From positions 9,301,832 through 9,365,831 of the forward strand of contig CM064681.1 in assembly GCA_032717465.1 (NCBI GenBank): DNA of 64,000 nucleotides, written 5' to 3'. The position numbers were made by a program, and so were the translations under genes. Below, piece after piece: positions 47,335 to 57,899 of the stretch (positions are counted from its first letter, which is position 1; each line of letters begins with the position of its first letter). Under the pieces are notes generated by a model, which did not search any database, was not told the origin of the DNA, and saw nothing but the letters and a program-made list of their open reading frames with translations. The DNA comes from Coenobita brevimanus (Eukaryota; Arthropoda; Malacostraca; Decapoda; Coenobitidae).

Positions 47335-47861
47335 GGCCGAGAAAACACATTTGATTCACAGGATTAATTTGGCACCGTAAGCCAGTAGCCCCGCACCTTC
47401 CTCGCCGGTCGTCATGTCAACTCGCAACATTTTTATGGCCCGTACATCCAACAGCTGCTCTTGCACGACTCACAATAAACACATAATGATTTGATGCTGT
47501 ACCCTTTATGGAGGAAGAACAAAGGGAGGATTGCGTAATGGCAGGGTGAGTGTGCGCGTGTATGATGAGGGAAGCAGGAAATGGAGTGAGTAGGGTGATG
47601 GATGAGGGAGGAAGGAAGAGGCTACGCAATTCTGGGAGGACGGAAGAAACAGACTAGGAAAAAATGGACTGAATGAGATGGAAGATACTGTGGGGAAATA
47701 ATGAGAGAAAATAATTTAATTCCTTGAAGGTAAGATGAACTTCCTTAGATGCAGAAGATCGCCTGATTGTAAGTAAAAGGGACAGGGGAATATCGAGGAG
47801 GAATTTAAAAAGAATGAACATGATGAACGCATTGGGAAACAGAAGCAAAAAATGTGGAAAC

Positions 47862-47897
<36 letters not shown>

Positions 47898-48160
47898 TGA
47901 ATGTGAAGATCAACAGGACAACAAAAAAGGCAGACATCATGCTAAAGAAATCAATAAAGACAGGACAGATAAAGAAACAGGAACAGGAAGACCTGCTATG
48001 TAAGAAAGAGCGTAAGAAATTACTTATGCCTCACTCCCGGGTAAGAAAATCGTCTAAGTTACCTGAAATAGAATACTAGAGTTAATCTGTATATGAAAAG
48101 ATTGTGGCTCCAATATCAACACTCTCTGATTCCTTTGACGCCCTCTTTGCTAGGTAACAT
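47335..48160. other. Unique DNA with (GA)n array
   Basis: Perfect GA array at 47865-47894 and a family D-like GTAAGAAAATCGTCTAAGTT at 48041. The 75-codon frame 47852-48079 begins in the GA array (Arg-Glu repeats) and has no domain. No gene called. Confidence 0.5.
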
Positions 48161-48164
48161 CTGG

Positions 48165-48432
48165 AGAGAGGCGGTGGCTGAGTCGGCTGAGGAGTGATTA
48201 ACAGTTCCAGTGGACGCGGGTTCGAATTCAGGCTGGGGTAGGGAACAGGTTGAGGATCTGAATTTTGTTAAAGGAGACTTAACTAATCTACTAGAAGACC
48301 CACCGACATGTCGTAAATACACCCCAGCTAATACCAACACACTAACCCCGTAAAAGACAGCCCCAACACGTATTCACTATGGACGGTGGGTGTTAGCGCC
48401 GAAGTGGTGACATATGGGGGGTGTATGATACG
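48165..48432 (+). mobile_element. tRNA-derived SINE, family S, copy 3
   Basis: The A-box region GCGGTGGCTGAGTCGGCTGA (48171) and B box CGGGTTCGAATTC (48218) sit at tRNA spacing. The body is full: AGGCTGGGGTAGGGAACAGG, CTACTAGAAGACCCACCGAC, ATGTCGTAAATACACCCCAG, ACGGTGGGTGTTAGCGCCGA, AGTGGTGACATATGG. The 3' terminus (ATGCCCAGAGTCGA in other copies) is missing; sequence passes directly into the GTGTGGTA minisatellite. Confidence 0.88.
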
Positions 48433-49143
48433 TTGGTAAGTGTGGTATGTTGGTAAGTGTGGTAAATGTGACCAATGCGGTGAATGTGGCAGATGTCACA
48501 CATGTGCTAAGTGTGCCAGACAGGACAGGTGTGGCAAGTGTGGCGGGTGTGGTAGATATGATTGGTGTGGCAGTTGTGGAAGACTGACAGGTGTGGATCA
48601 GTTAATAGGGAACATGTGTAGCAGATGTGAATAATGTGGCAGATATAAGAGGGGTGGAAAGTGTGGAAGCTTTGACAGGTGTGGATGGTGTAATAGACGT
48701 TACAGATGTGGGAGATATGGAAGGTGCAGAAGTGGACATAGTGGAAGGAGTGGCAGGTGTGGACTGTAATAAATGAAACAGGTGTGGACAATGTGGAAGG
48801 TGTGACAGGTGTGGACAGTGTAATAAACGTAACAGGTGTGGACACTGTGGAAGGTATGACAGGTGTGGAGTGTAATAAACGTAACAGGTGTGGACATTAT
48901 GGAAGGCGTGGCAGGTGTGGACAGTGTAATAAACGTAACAGGTGTGGACATTGTGGAAGGTATGACAGGTGTGGACAGTGTAAAAAACGTAACAGGTGTG
49001 GACATTGTGGAAGGTGTGACAGGTGTGGACAGTGTAATAAACGTAACAGGTGTGGACATTGTGGAAGGTATGACAGGTGTGGACAGTGTAAAAAAACGTA
49101 ACAGGTGTGGACATTGTGGAAGGTGTGACAGGTGTGGATAGTG
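48433..49143 (+). repeat. Minisatellite with 54-bp higher-order unit
   Basis: Basic 27-mers of two types alternate: GGTGTGGACAGTGTAATAAA + CGTAACA and GGTGTGGACATTGTGGAAGG + TATGACA, giving a 54-bp higher-order unit in 48.78-49.13 kb and more diverged units from 48.43 kb. Because 54 is a multiple of 3, long frames stay open; one reads as CGHCGRYDRCGQCKKRNR repeats with CxxC spacing, another as GVDSVINVTGVDIVEGMT. No start context, splice sites or homologue supports translation. Confidence 0.88.
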
Positions 49144-49900
49144 TGATACGAACAACAGGTCCCCCTAAACTCTCCCCACCCCACCATCCCTCCGACACAC
49201 ACAGTAAACACGTCCATAAACCCACCTGCCTGACACCTTATTATTCTGGTCTCCTTCCCGGGGGTCGCACTGGCTCCCTTAATTGGCCCTGGGATGCTTT
49301 ATTATTATTTATTATTATTTACTACCACTGCTAAATTGCCGGGGTAGAGGGTGGGAGAGGAGGGTCGTTTGTTCAGGCTTGTGCGTTGGAGGGGCGTGCG
49401 TTGGCGTGGCGTCCTATGAGCTGGTGTGGATGACGTGTTTTTCTCCCCTTCAGTATGAGAGATCCTTCACAGACCATGAGAAAAATTAAAATGGCCAGAA
49501 CAGAAGATAATGGGCAGGACATGGACTTCACCAGGAATGTCTCTCCCAAATTCAAGAAAATCGTCTGGATTATTTTTCATGTATCTGCCAACAAGAAAGA
49601 ACCCAAGGCTGAACCGGCAAAACCTGTCCCTTCCAAACAAAAGTAGGAGCAAAACTTAAAACTTACATTCGTTCATTCCCTTATATTTGAATACATTACA
49701 ATTAAAACCCCAGAGGTCAAGACAGTGAGAATGACAATATGAGGCAGACTGTTTCAGGGGTGACCAGATATGTGCATGACAGTACCTGTTAACTACTTTC
49801 AGAGAGTTGGATAGAAATGGGGTGTGTGTGTGTAGAAGACAGGTGCTGCATGCCCGCCGTATTGGGATGGGATGCAAACAATGTTCAGAACAGTAACTAA
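49144..49900. other. Mostly unique DNA with dispersed motifs
   Basis: Short (ATT)n at 49301-49319. At 49549 TTCAAGAAAATCGTCTGGAT is a family D core, and at 49619 CAAAACCTGTCCCTTCCAAA recalls 44829 and 38000 (minus). The 63-codon frame 49455-49646 runs through these repeat words and is not called. Confidence 0.45.
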
Positions 49901-50785
49901 AATACCAGCGATTAAAAAAAAAAAAGGTGGGAGACAACATTATAGCGAATATAAGAAAGGGTGATGAGATCCAGTAAGAAATAAGAGGCGAGGATTTGAC
50001 GTGACAGATTCCATCTTCACTGCTCAAAGGACCCAAGAAAGTTCCTGTACCAAGGCAGCAGTTAAGTGGGATTAAAGGAAATATCGACGAAGCTCTGGGA
50101 AGCTGTTTTTGCAGTAGAGGTAGCAAGTAAAAATTACAACAAATGCCATCCTAGAAAAAATTTTAATGGAAATTATATATGAACTCATTGCCATGAGCGT
50201 TCTGACTGTTCTCGTCACTACGAAACTTCTTCCTAACTTCAGTAAACTGCCTAGCTGTGGCAAGTATAAATTAGGACAGCAGTATAGTGAAAGCTTAACT
50301 GTAAAGGATGACGAAGAAACTGTTCGAGGGAGAATAAGGAAAGATAATTTAAAGCGGTTTCGTGCTGAAGAGGATGTGATGTTTCCTGATGGAGTAACGA
50401 TTTCCTGAGCAGTGGCGATGCTGGAAGAGAGACAGACATGGGAAACATACTTTACTCAGACGTCTTCTTATCTTAGCATCGAACACCTTAAATAGTTTGA
50501 CCTCCAAGTCGTAAAGTATATTTTTGCGCTCGACTTTTTTTTTTTTTTTTTTCCACTCAGGAGCAACGTCTGTTACTGATGGGGTTAGTTAACGCTTAAC
50601 ACAATCCCTTGGGTTCGTTAATACTCTTCTTGGCTAATAATTTCTTCCAAATTCCTCATCCACTCTCTTCTAACTCCCTCTTACTAATATCTCTTCCCTT
50701 CTCTGTTCCTCTCTACAGTACACATTACTCTTTCATCTGTCTCTCAACTTCCTCCATGCCTCTTCTTCTCATCCACTCGTTATGT
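49901..50785. other. Unique DNA, nothing recognised
   Basis: Non-repetitive apart from an A run near 49915 and T run at 50537-50552. The 80-codon plus frame 50166-50408 has no recognisable domain. Confidence 0.45.
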
Positions 50786-50789
50786 TTTC

Positions 50790-51090
50790 TTCTTTTGTGC
50801 CACAGTTTGTTTCACCTCTTCAATCCACCATGCTATTTCTTGCACCCCCTTTCGTCTTCTCTTCACCCCACACACCACCTCACATGATGCACAGATTTCT
50901 GTGAATATCGTGCACACATCTTCCACCTCCCCCATCTGTTCCAAATTATATTTGCCCAAGCGCTCTTCCACTTCTGACTTATATTCTCCCTTTTTCTCCA
51001 TGCTCTTGCAATCTTTCTATCCTCCTTAGATGGACTACTTCCTCCTGTCCTTCCCTCCTCCTGTTCATCCACACCATTTTTATATCATTA
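50790..51090 (-). pseudogene. Decayed LINE ORF, region between endonuclease and RT (relic 3)
   Basis: On the minus strand the block EYKSEVEERLGKYNLEQMGE, followed by VCGVKRRRKGVQEIAWWIEE and VKQTVAQKKK, matches the linker of the second LINE clade, where a CGVRRRRKG-like motif precedes WWNEEVKEAVKEKK. A second frame upstream (NRRREGQEEVVHLRRIERLQ) probably continues it across a frameshift. No endonuclease or RT catalytic motif is present. It is a short old fragment; assignment rests on this linker pattern and is less firm than the RT relics. Confidence 0.6.
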
Positions 51091-51094
51091 CTGC

Positions 51095-52014
51095 CGACTT
51101 GTACTGCGTAAATAACAAGCATGAGAATGTAAACGTGCCTTATGCAGAACGAATGGTAAAGAGTACGTGCTGGGAGGCCTTCTTCCCTCATGAGCGTACT
51201 GCAGCAAGTTCAATCTTTCTGTATGATTCTAATCATATATCTTACGAAGGATGGCGTGAGGAGAAACTGACTCTTATTACATTTGTTTTTGTACTGAACC
51301 GACATGAAGGTCATTTGGATTGACTTAAACCTCTTAATTCCGCTGACCTATTTACTGTGATCCTATTCTCAGACCAATTTTTTTTTTTTCCAGCACAGGG
51401 AAGGATATTGCAAAATACCCTCCACTATTAAACGGCCTTCCTAAATGTGATTATGTGATGGTAGCAATAATACAAAAACAATGACGTCCTCAGGCTGAAG
51501 AACCTAAACTATGTTGATGCATTTAAAGAAGTGGAGTGTCTTTGTGTTGCTGCGGCTATATGGTGCGTTAAAGGAAGTATTTAAGTTCATTAACAAAGCA
51601 GTAAATCCTCTTAAGCCTCACGCAGACTCAGTATATAATGTTCCAAGCTTAACACACTCGCTAGGGTGCCAGGTTCATAAATAAATAGGGACAAATGTAC
51701 TTAGACTTTAACATATCACTGTGCAAGCCAGACCTACAAAAGCAGGTGTAAATGTGGACAAGGTGGGACAATATGACCCACTCAATGAAGGACCAACACG
51801 ACACTGCACAAGGTGGGACTGGAGTGGTAAGTGGCGTGTGAACTGGTTTATGAGCTTAACCTGTCTGGGCCATTGTGAGGAACCTGATTATTGCTTTAGT
51901 AGGGAGCGCTAAAGTCACTCCAAACCAGCCACCGCCACCCACACAGAAGGAGAAATGTTAAGTCAGACATGTTATAGTCAGACATCATGGCTACCTCTTG
52001 TACACAGGGATGAA

Positions 52015-52015
<1 letters not shown>
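51095..52015. other. Unique DNA, nothing recognised
   Basis: Non-repetitive sequence with a T run near 51380-51390. Frames of 60-97 codons lack domains. Confidence 0.45.
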
Positions 52016-52020
<5 letters not shown>

Positions 52021-52076
<56 letters not shown>

Positions 52077-52085
52077 GGGGGGGGG
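52021..52085. repeat. (AC)n array followed by G10
   Basis: Perfect AC array of about 26 units (52021-52072), then GAG10. Confidence 0.97.
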
Positions 52086-52204
52086 AGATTTCGGACAATA
52101 TATTGGCTCTTTTGAATGTGATACCCTACGACATCAATCACGCCACAAAAACACACTCACTAAAATCACAGTGCCAGATCTGACTATGCCATCCCTAGCT
52201 TATC

Positions 52205-52275
52205 ACATTAACAGAGATGACAAATACTGGTGCCCAAGTGGTGACGTTTGAGGGCTGCTGGTGATCAGTCCAACG
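52205..52275 (+). mobile_element. Family S SINE fragment (3' part)
   Basis: AATACTGGTGCCCAAGTGGT followed by GACGTTTGAGGG matches the family 3' region (GTTAGCGCCGAAGTGGTGAC). It lies head-on against the minus-strand copy that starts 10 bp later. Confidence 0.5.
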
Positions 52276-52284
52276 TTGCTGTGC

Positions 52285-52622
52285 TTTTTTTTTTATGTGT
52301 TCGACTCTGGGCATAGGCTTCACAGCCTGCTCCCAAGGCCCAGTAGTCCTCCTACATACCATACACCTCTACATGTCACCACTTCGGCGCTAACATCCAT
52401 CGTCCGTATTGAATACATGCTATGGTTGTCTCATACAGGACTGGTGTATTGGTATTAGCGGGGGTATTTTTACGACATGTCGGCGGGTCTTCTGGTAGAT
52501 CAGTAAAGTCTGATTTAATGAAATTCAAATCCATAAACTGTTCCCTGCCCCAGCGGGGATTTGAACCTGGGTCCGGTAGGACTGCAGGCCACATCTCTAC
52601 CGACTGAGCAACCGCGGAAACG
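52285..52622 (-). mobile_element. tRNA-derived SINE, family S, copy 4 (full length, poly(A) tail)
   Basis: Read on the minus strand: CCGCGGTTGCTCAGTCGGTA (A box), ACCCAGGTTCAAATCCCCGC (B box), GGGGCAGGGAACAGTTTATG, CTACCAGAAGACCCGCCGAC, ATGTCGTAAAAATACCCCCG, ACACCAGTCCTGTATGAGAC, GATGGATGTTAGCGCCGAAG, GGTGACATGTAGAGGTGTAT, GGACTACTGGGCCTTGGGAG, CTATGCCCAGAGTCGAACAC and a poly(A) tail of 10. It is the best reference for the family, about 335 bp. Target-site duplications were not found by eye. The internal pol III promoter boxes are close to consensus. Confidence 0.92.
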
Positions 52623-52629
52623 GGCCATG

Positions 52630-53035
52630 TACCTCATGTCCAGGGCAGAACCCAAAAGTCCTCTCTTGGTGTAGAATACTATACTGTACTCTGGATCTAG
52701 GGGATGGGTTACCTGGCTTAAGTCTGAGGCAAGATTTTACCGATCAGCTTTTCATGTATGCAACTGGCCAACTGTCGAGCTGTTTTCTTCCATCAGTTTC
52801 CCAGCTGTCTCCCTGCTGCCATGAACTTCAGGCTCTTAAGTGCAATGTGTCCAGGCAAATGCAATGTGTGTTTGGGGGTGGGTGGGTTTAGGGGAATGCT
52901 TGAAGGGCGGGGGTAAACTTTCGATGGAGGGAACAAGATGTGTAGGGTCTATGCCTTGAGTTGGTTCTATTTTGGTTGACAAGTGTACAGAATTGAATGC
53001 ACTAAAAACAACAATAGGCAGATACTTCTCCTTAA
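52630..53035. other. Unique DNA, nothing recognised
   Basis: Non-repetitive sequence with a G-rich stretch GTTTGGGGGTGGGTGGG near 52868. No gene. Confidence 0.5.
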
Positions 53036-53039
53036 GCAA

Positions 53040-53700
53040 CAGAAAGAGACAGCCGATACGGAGAGGAAAGAAGAGAAGAGAAAGGGGGAGGGGAGGGGAC
53101 AAGGGAGGTTAAGGAAGGAGGAAAGGGGAGGAGAGGGGACTGGGAGAGGGGGAGTAGAGAGGAGAGATTAGGGAGAGGGATGGGGTGAGAAGAGAGGAAA
53201 GCACAGGAGAGGAGGAGCCGACGGGTGCTGTTGCTGCGTTAATGACCTCTTATGACCTGGCAGGAGGGAGGTAGAGAGGAAGGTACGGAGGGAAGGAGGT
53301 AGGGAGGGCAAGACGGAGAGTGAGAGAGAGAAAGAAGTGGAGGGAAGGAGAGAAAAAAGGAGAAAGAGAGACGTGAGGTAAAGTAAAAAACTGAGCAAGC
53401 GATGTAGGTTGGGGTAACGTAAAAAGCAAAGTGAGGGTAGGGAATAACGGAGAGAGGTGGGTAGGGGGGAACGGAAAGACATACAGAAAGGGGTGAAGAG
53501 TGAAAAAAGAAGGAGATAGAGGTGGGGGGGGTGGGAGGTAGAAGGAAGAGGAAAGTGGTAGGAAGGACGGAGGGAAAAATGGAAAGGAGAGGGGAAGACT
53601 GGCAGATACTTTAAGGCAGTGATGGATGGATGATGGAGATTATGGAAAAAGGGATAGGAGAACGGAGGAAAACGGAAGATGAGGGAATGCTTGAGAAACA
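53040..53700. repeat. Purine block immediately before a strand switch
   Basis: GAGGGGAGGGGACAAGGGAG-type sequence, interrupted by one unique island at 53218-53262 (GCTGCGTTAATGACCTCTTA). It ends at about 53705. Confidence 0.8.
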
Positions 53701-53705
53701 AGAAA

Positions 53706-54537
53706 AGATTCCCCTCTCTCCCCTTTACCCCCTCTCAAACACTCCCCTCTCTTCCTCCCTTCCTCTTTTCTCCTCACCCAATAACTCGTGCCCTTCTTAC
53801 TCCTCATTCTCCACCTCTTCATCTTCTATCCTCCTTTCTCACCATCCCTTCCCCATTCACTCCTCCTTTCCCCCGCCCTCTAACTCCCTCTTCGTTCTTT
53901 TCCCAATCATCCTCCAATCTCCCCCTTCCTTTCTCCTCTGTTGTTTTAACTCTCTCCTTCCTTCTACATCCTCTACCTCTTCCCCTCCCCTTTCTTCGCA
54001 CTGGCCAACACCCCTGGCCGCCCGTCTCCCTCTACCCCCCCCCCATTTCCTACCTTTCTCCCTTCTACACACTCCCTTCACTTTCTTTCTCCTACTCTTT
54101 CCTTCTACACATTCCTCTCCCCTTCCGTCCCCCCTCTTCTCTTCCTCTTTCCTTCCGCCCACATACTCTTCATCTACTTTTCCTACATGACCTTCTCCCT
54201 CTTCCTTCACCTCTCCCCCTAAACTCACAAGCCCACCACTCTCGCTTCCCCATTACCCATGCTCCACTTCCTCTTTCCCTCTCCTATTTCACCTCTCTTC
54301 TCTTCCATTACCCCCTACTCGTTTCTTCACCCCATGTTTCTATCTTCTGTTTCTCCCTCTTTCTCCCTTCGCCCCATCCCAGTTCCATGATCTCCTATTG
54401 TCTCCCCCTTTCCTTCCCTCTACGGACACTCTTCTTCCCACTTCTCCCTGGCTCACATCCCCACTTCCTTCTCCTCCCTCCCCTCCTAACCCCTTTCCCC
54501 CCCCCTCCCTTCCCACCCAACCCCCCTCTCCCACTCC
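53706..54537. repeat. Pyrimidine block immediately after a strand switch
   Basis: CCCCTCTCTCCCCTTTACCC-type sequence for over 800 bp. The 306-codon plus frame 53679-54599 and 186-codon frame 53630-54190 consist of Pro/Ser/Leu/Phe and are artefacts. Confidence 0.85.
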
Positions 54538-54539
54538 AG

Positions 54540-54770
54540 CCCTGCCTGCCTTTCATATGCAAATTGGTGAGGTCAGACGCCATTACCCTGATAAAATAAA
54601 CAGGTCGAGAAAGCCACAAGGAGCGGCAGATTCGGGGCTTGTCTTTGTTCGGTGCCATGTTGTTTTTGTCATTATTTCGGGGGCTTTCGTTTATGAGGAC
54701 GGGCTGGGTTGTGGAGGAGACCCGCTGTTGTTGTTGCTGCTGCTGTTCTTGTTACTGCTGATGTCGTCGT
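54540..54770. other. Non-repetitive island with ATGCAAAT
   Basis: Unique sequence directly after the pyrimidine block. It contains CATATGCAAATTGG (POU octamer-like) and CGCCATTACCCTGATAAAAT, then GTTGTTGCTGCTGCTG near 54728. Candidate regulatory DNA by inference. Confidence 0.3.
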
Positions 54771-54774
54771 TTTC

Positions 54775-55095
54775 CTAATCTTTATTCACGGTCCAGTTTA
54801 TTTTTGTGTTCGTCATTATCATGGGGACCTTTGGTGATGAAGACAGATGGATGGTGTAATGAGACGGGGTGTGGGGTGGCTGTTAACGACGGCAAAAACC
54901 TAAATATTATTACGAAGTCCGTTTTAATGTATATGTCTATGAATATATCCGTGTTCACAAAATACTTCATGAATATCTCGTCCGATCTGGGTTAATATTA
55001 TCACACACTTTGTCAGCTGGCCAGGAAAGAAGCGGTTCAAGTTTGCTGCGGATCAATCAAAGGTCAAGGTCAAGGGTCAAGGTCAAAGTTGAGCC
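54775..55095. other. Unique DNA with short GGTCAA repeat
   Basis: AAGGTCAAGG words are repeated at 55060-55087. No gene. Confidence 0.5.
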
Positions 55096-55097
55096 AC

Positions 55098-55098
<1 letters not shown>

Positions 55099-55188
<90 letters not shown>
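55099..55188. repeat. Compound (GT)n(CT)n microsatellite
   Basis: About 17 GT units joined to about 28 CT units. Confidence 0.97.
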
Positions 55189-55193
<5 letters not shown>

Positions 55194-55272
55194 GTTGCTG
55201 TTGATGGCTATGTTGGTTTGATCCTTCGTTTCCTGAGCATTTGTTTTTGGGGGGTTGGCTGGATGTGGGAGC

Positions 55273-55294
55273 TTTTTTTTTTTTTTTTTTTTTT
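55273..55294. repeat. Poly(T) tract
   Basis: Run of 22 T followed by GTTGCTGCTG. Confidence 0.9.
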
Positions 55295-55299
55295 GTTGC

Positions 55300-55870
55300 T
55301 GCTGTTCTTTTTGCTGTCGCTGTTTTAGTTTAACCATTGTTGTTATTGCTGCTTACCGTGTTTTTATTTCTATTACAGGGAAATTAATTAATGGGTTGTG
55401 TATGAAACGAGAGGGACTGTGCTTGCTTTATCATCATCGCTGGCCAATGGTAGTTGCTCTTCTCTCGTCCTTTCCATTCTGTGATTTTCTGGATCCTACC
55501 TCATCCTATCCTAAGATGAAAAAGGTCATGAAGATGATGATGAATTGGTGGTATTGTTTTGTTATACTTACAGCTGATTATGTCACTGGTGGAATTAGTC
55601 ATTACCATTATCTTAATAAAAATAAAAACTTTGTACCTGGTGGAAAGAATCTATCAGACAAGCGTTTGTGAAGCGTATGTATAAAGAAAATACACGAGAA
55701 ATATCTGCAGACGCACTTCCTTGTCAACCAGGATTTCGCGGGCTTGAACGATGAGTGAATGTGTGGGATATTAGGCTGGGCAAGCTGCTTCGTAGTTTTA
55801 CATTCCTGCTCTCTTTTTTTCTGGATCCTATATCGCTCCAACTTTTAGGTGAGAATTACGCTAGGATGGT
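55300..55870. other. Unique DNA, 138-codon frame without domain
   Basis: The plus frame 55255-55671 opens in the poly(T) tract (Phe/Cys run) and continues through non-repetitive sequence with no recognisable domain. I do not call it a gene. Confidence 0.4.
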
Positions 55871-55874
55871 GAAG

Positions 55875-55959
55875 AAATGATGATGATAATGCTGATGATG
55901 ACGATGATGATGATGATGATGACGATTATGATGATGATGAGGATGCCTATTATAAGAGT

Positions 55960-56035
<76 letters not shown>
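55875..56035. repeat. (GAT)n then (CA)n
   Basis: Interrupted GAT triplets (55875-55943), then a perfect CA array of about 37 units (55962-56035). Confidence 0.95.
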
Positions 56036-56037
<2 letters not shown>

Positions 56038-56044
56038 GGGATGT

Positions 56045-56340
56045 CCGACTCTCTTCACAGACTTGATAATTTAATCCCGAAGTCCCAGCAGTCTTTGTAC
56101 TTGCTATACACCTTCACATGTCATCACTTTGGAGTCAATAACCACCGTCCATATTGAATACAAGTTAGTCACATTCATGATTGGTGTGACTGTGTTAGGA
56201 AGGGTGTTATTAAGTGTCCGTGGATCCTGTGTATACTTTTAAAGAAATTCTGATCTACAGCTTGCTCCTTCCTGCATTGGATTGATCTCACGTCCTTTCA
56301 GTCAGTAGATCTCTTCTCTAACCACTTGAAATTACTTAAG
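56045..56340 (-). mobile_element. tRNA-derived SINE, family S, copy 5 (diverged)
   Basis: On the minus strand: AAGTGGTTAGAGAAGAGATC (A-box region), GTGAGATCAATCCAATGCAG (B box), AGGAGCAAGCTGTAGATCAG, GTATTCAATATGGACGGTGG, TATTGACTCCAAAGTGATGA, CATGTGAAGGTGTATAGCAA and GACTGCTGGGACTTCGGG. The order matches copy 4 throughout, with many substitutions. Its 3' end abuts the (CA)n array. Confidence 0.78.
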
Positions 56341-56600
56341 TATTATAATTGCTTCTTGGGAGGAGTTTCACTTTCCTCTTCCCTTTCCCTTGATGTGTTT
56401 GTCTTTGAGCTTAAGGGCTGTGTTTGACTTTCTGTGTCCTCCTCCTCCTCTACCCCTCTCATCTGCTCCTCTCATTGTGGAGTGAAAGGCAACTGAGGGA
56501 AAGAGATGGAAGGGAAGAATGAGGAAGTGATGAGGGGAGGAATAAAAGAGGGAGAGACGAGAGAAGGAATGGGAAAGAGAAGAGGGAAGGAAATAAGGAG

Positions 56601-56665
<65 letters not shown>

Positions 56666-57056
56666 CGAGTCAAGATCAACACTGAAGACAGAATGAACGC
56701 CTCGATAAGAAAATGCGTAAGTGATGGGAAGGTGTAAGTAGAATTGATTTGAGAGAAATAACTTTTTCTTTTTTTAAATCAAATAATACGAATTTTCTTT
56801 TCTTCTTTGTGTTTCCTTTTTCCCACGGACCTTCCTAGAGGCCTGGCTTAGAATCACCCATGTCACTGAGTTACTGCGTTACTGAGGCAACAATAACATT
56901 ATGTCGGCCAACCCTGTAACCTAGAAACTTGAGAATTTGATGCCTGATGCTTGGAACTTTGCTTGGGAGGTTGACATTTGATTAGTTGGATTCAGAATGG
57001 GATCAGTGTCCTCTAGTTTTGCTCTAGTATGCAATGTTTTTATTTTCATTTTATTT

Positions 57057-57096
<40 letters not shown>

Positions 57097-57295
57097 TGGG
57101 ACTCAACTCTCTCCCATGAGCCTAGGAGGTGCCAAGCATAGCCCACTTTTGTGAACCTAGGGACTCATTTGGTTGTCTTCTGAGTGTCTAGCATATGAAG
57201 GCACCGAAAAAGCTTGTTATCTATGGCAGAGGAGAACTGATTATCGAAGCCACACTGAAACACACAAGACAGATATTAAGGAAACACTAGTTGAT
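56341..57295. other. Mixed DNA with (GA)n and (CT)n arrays
   Basis: Perfect GA array of about 28 units at 56604-56660 after a short purine stretch, and a CT array of about 16 units at 57062-57093. The rest is unique with no gene. Confidence 0.6.
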
Positions 57296-57299
57296 TATA

Positions 57300-57400
57300 A
57301 CCAGACGCCTCCATCCCAAAGGGGGTGACCATGAACCAATCGCCTCCACTTCGCCCTATCCGTCGTCTTTATGTAACCCTATACCTTTCCACCACTACTA
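57300..57400 (-). pseudogene. LINE ORF C-terminal relic (relic 4)
   Basis: The minus strand encodes KWRRLVHGHPLWDGGVW in one frame (57304-57354), a pattern typical of the extreme C terminus of arthropod LINE ORF2 proteins (family form AKWRRLVHGHPLWDGG). The preceding codons contain a stop and a frame change, and no further upstream similarity was found. Very short fragment; identity rests on this one motif. Confidence 0.55.
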
Positions 57401-57404
57401 CCTC

Positions 57405-57715
57405 ATCCTCGGTTACCATCTCTCTCCTTCCACACAAAACACTTAAAAATATGAATCACTTTACTTACACACACACACACAAATGCTGTATCAACATAGG
57501 GTTAAATTCTCAGTCTTTTCGGAATTACATTAACTCTTGGCCTTATGGGTGCAAATGACTTCCCTCTTAACTTACCCATAACACCATCAGTAACTCTAGT
57601 TCCGTAAAGGCTGGGATATGGACCCTGTAAAGTTGTATTTTTACTTTATGATAGCCCTAGATTAAGCTTCTGTAGTTTCCCTAAAACCTCACGGGAACCC
57701 CCCCCCCTCCCCTGT
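57405..57715. other. Unique DNA, nothing recognised
   Basis: Short (CA)n at 57469-57480 and a C9 run at 57699-57708. No gene. Confidence 0.5.
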
Positions 57716-57717
57716 AT

Positions 57718-57895
57718 ATAGACAGACAGATTATATAGATTGACAGATTGATACATAGATATAGATAAACAGATACAGATGGACAGATAGATATGTATAT
57801 AGATAAAGAGATGGATAGATAGATATAGATAGACAGATGGACAGGTAGATAGAGAGATAGACAGATGGACAGACAGACAAATACAGACAGATGCG
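57718..57895. repeat. (GATA)n/(GACA)n tetranucleotide region
   Basis: Interspersed GATA and GACA tetramers (GACAGATTGATACATAGATA), the same type as at 43.25-43.57 kb. Confidence 0.9.
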
Positions 57896-57899
57896 CGCA

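Noticed and set aside
48757..49101. Cys-rich CxxC repeat frame resembling zinc-binding or metallothionein-like repeats
   Set aside because: Same array is open in other frames, with 54-bp periodicity explaining the pattern; diverged units break the cysteine spacing, and no start or splice context exists.
48433..49143. CRISPR-like array of regular repeats
   Set aside because: There are no unique spacers between repeats: alternating 27-mers are both conserved. The context is eukaryotic.
49455..49646. 63-codon Lys-rich frame
   Set aside because: It overlaps a family D core and another recurring repeat word, so the lysines come from A-rich repeat sequence.
53679..54599. 306-codon plus-strand open frame
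   Set aside because: Pyrimidine-block artefact with overlapping open frames and no domain.
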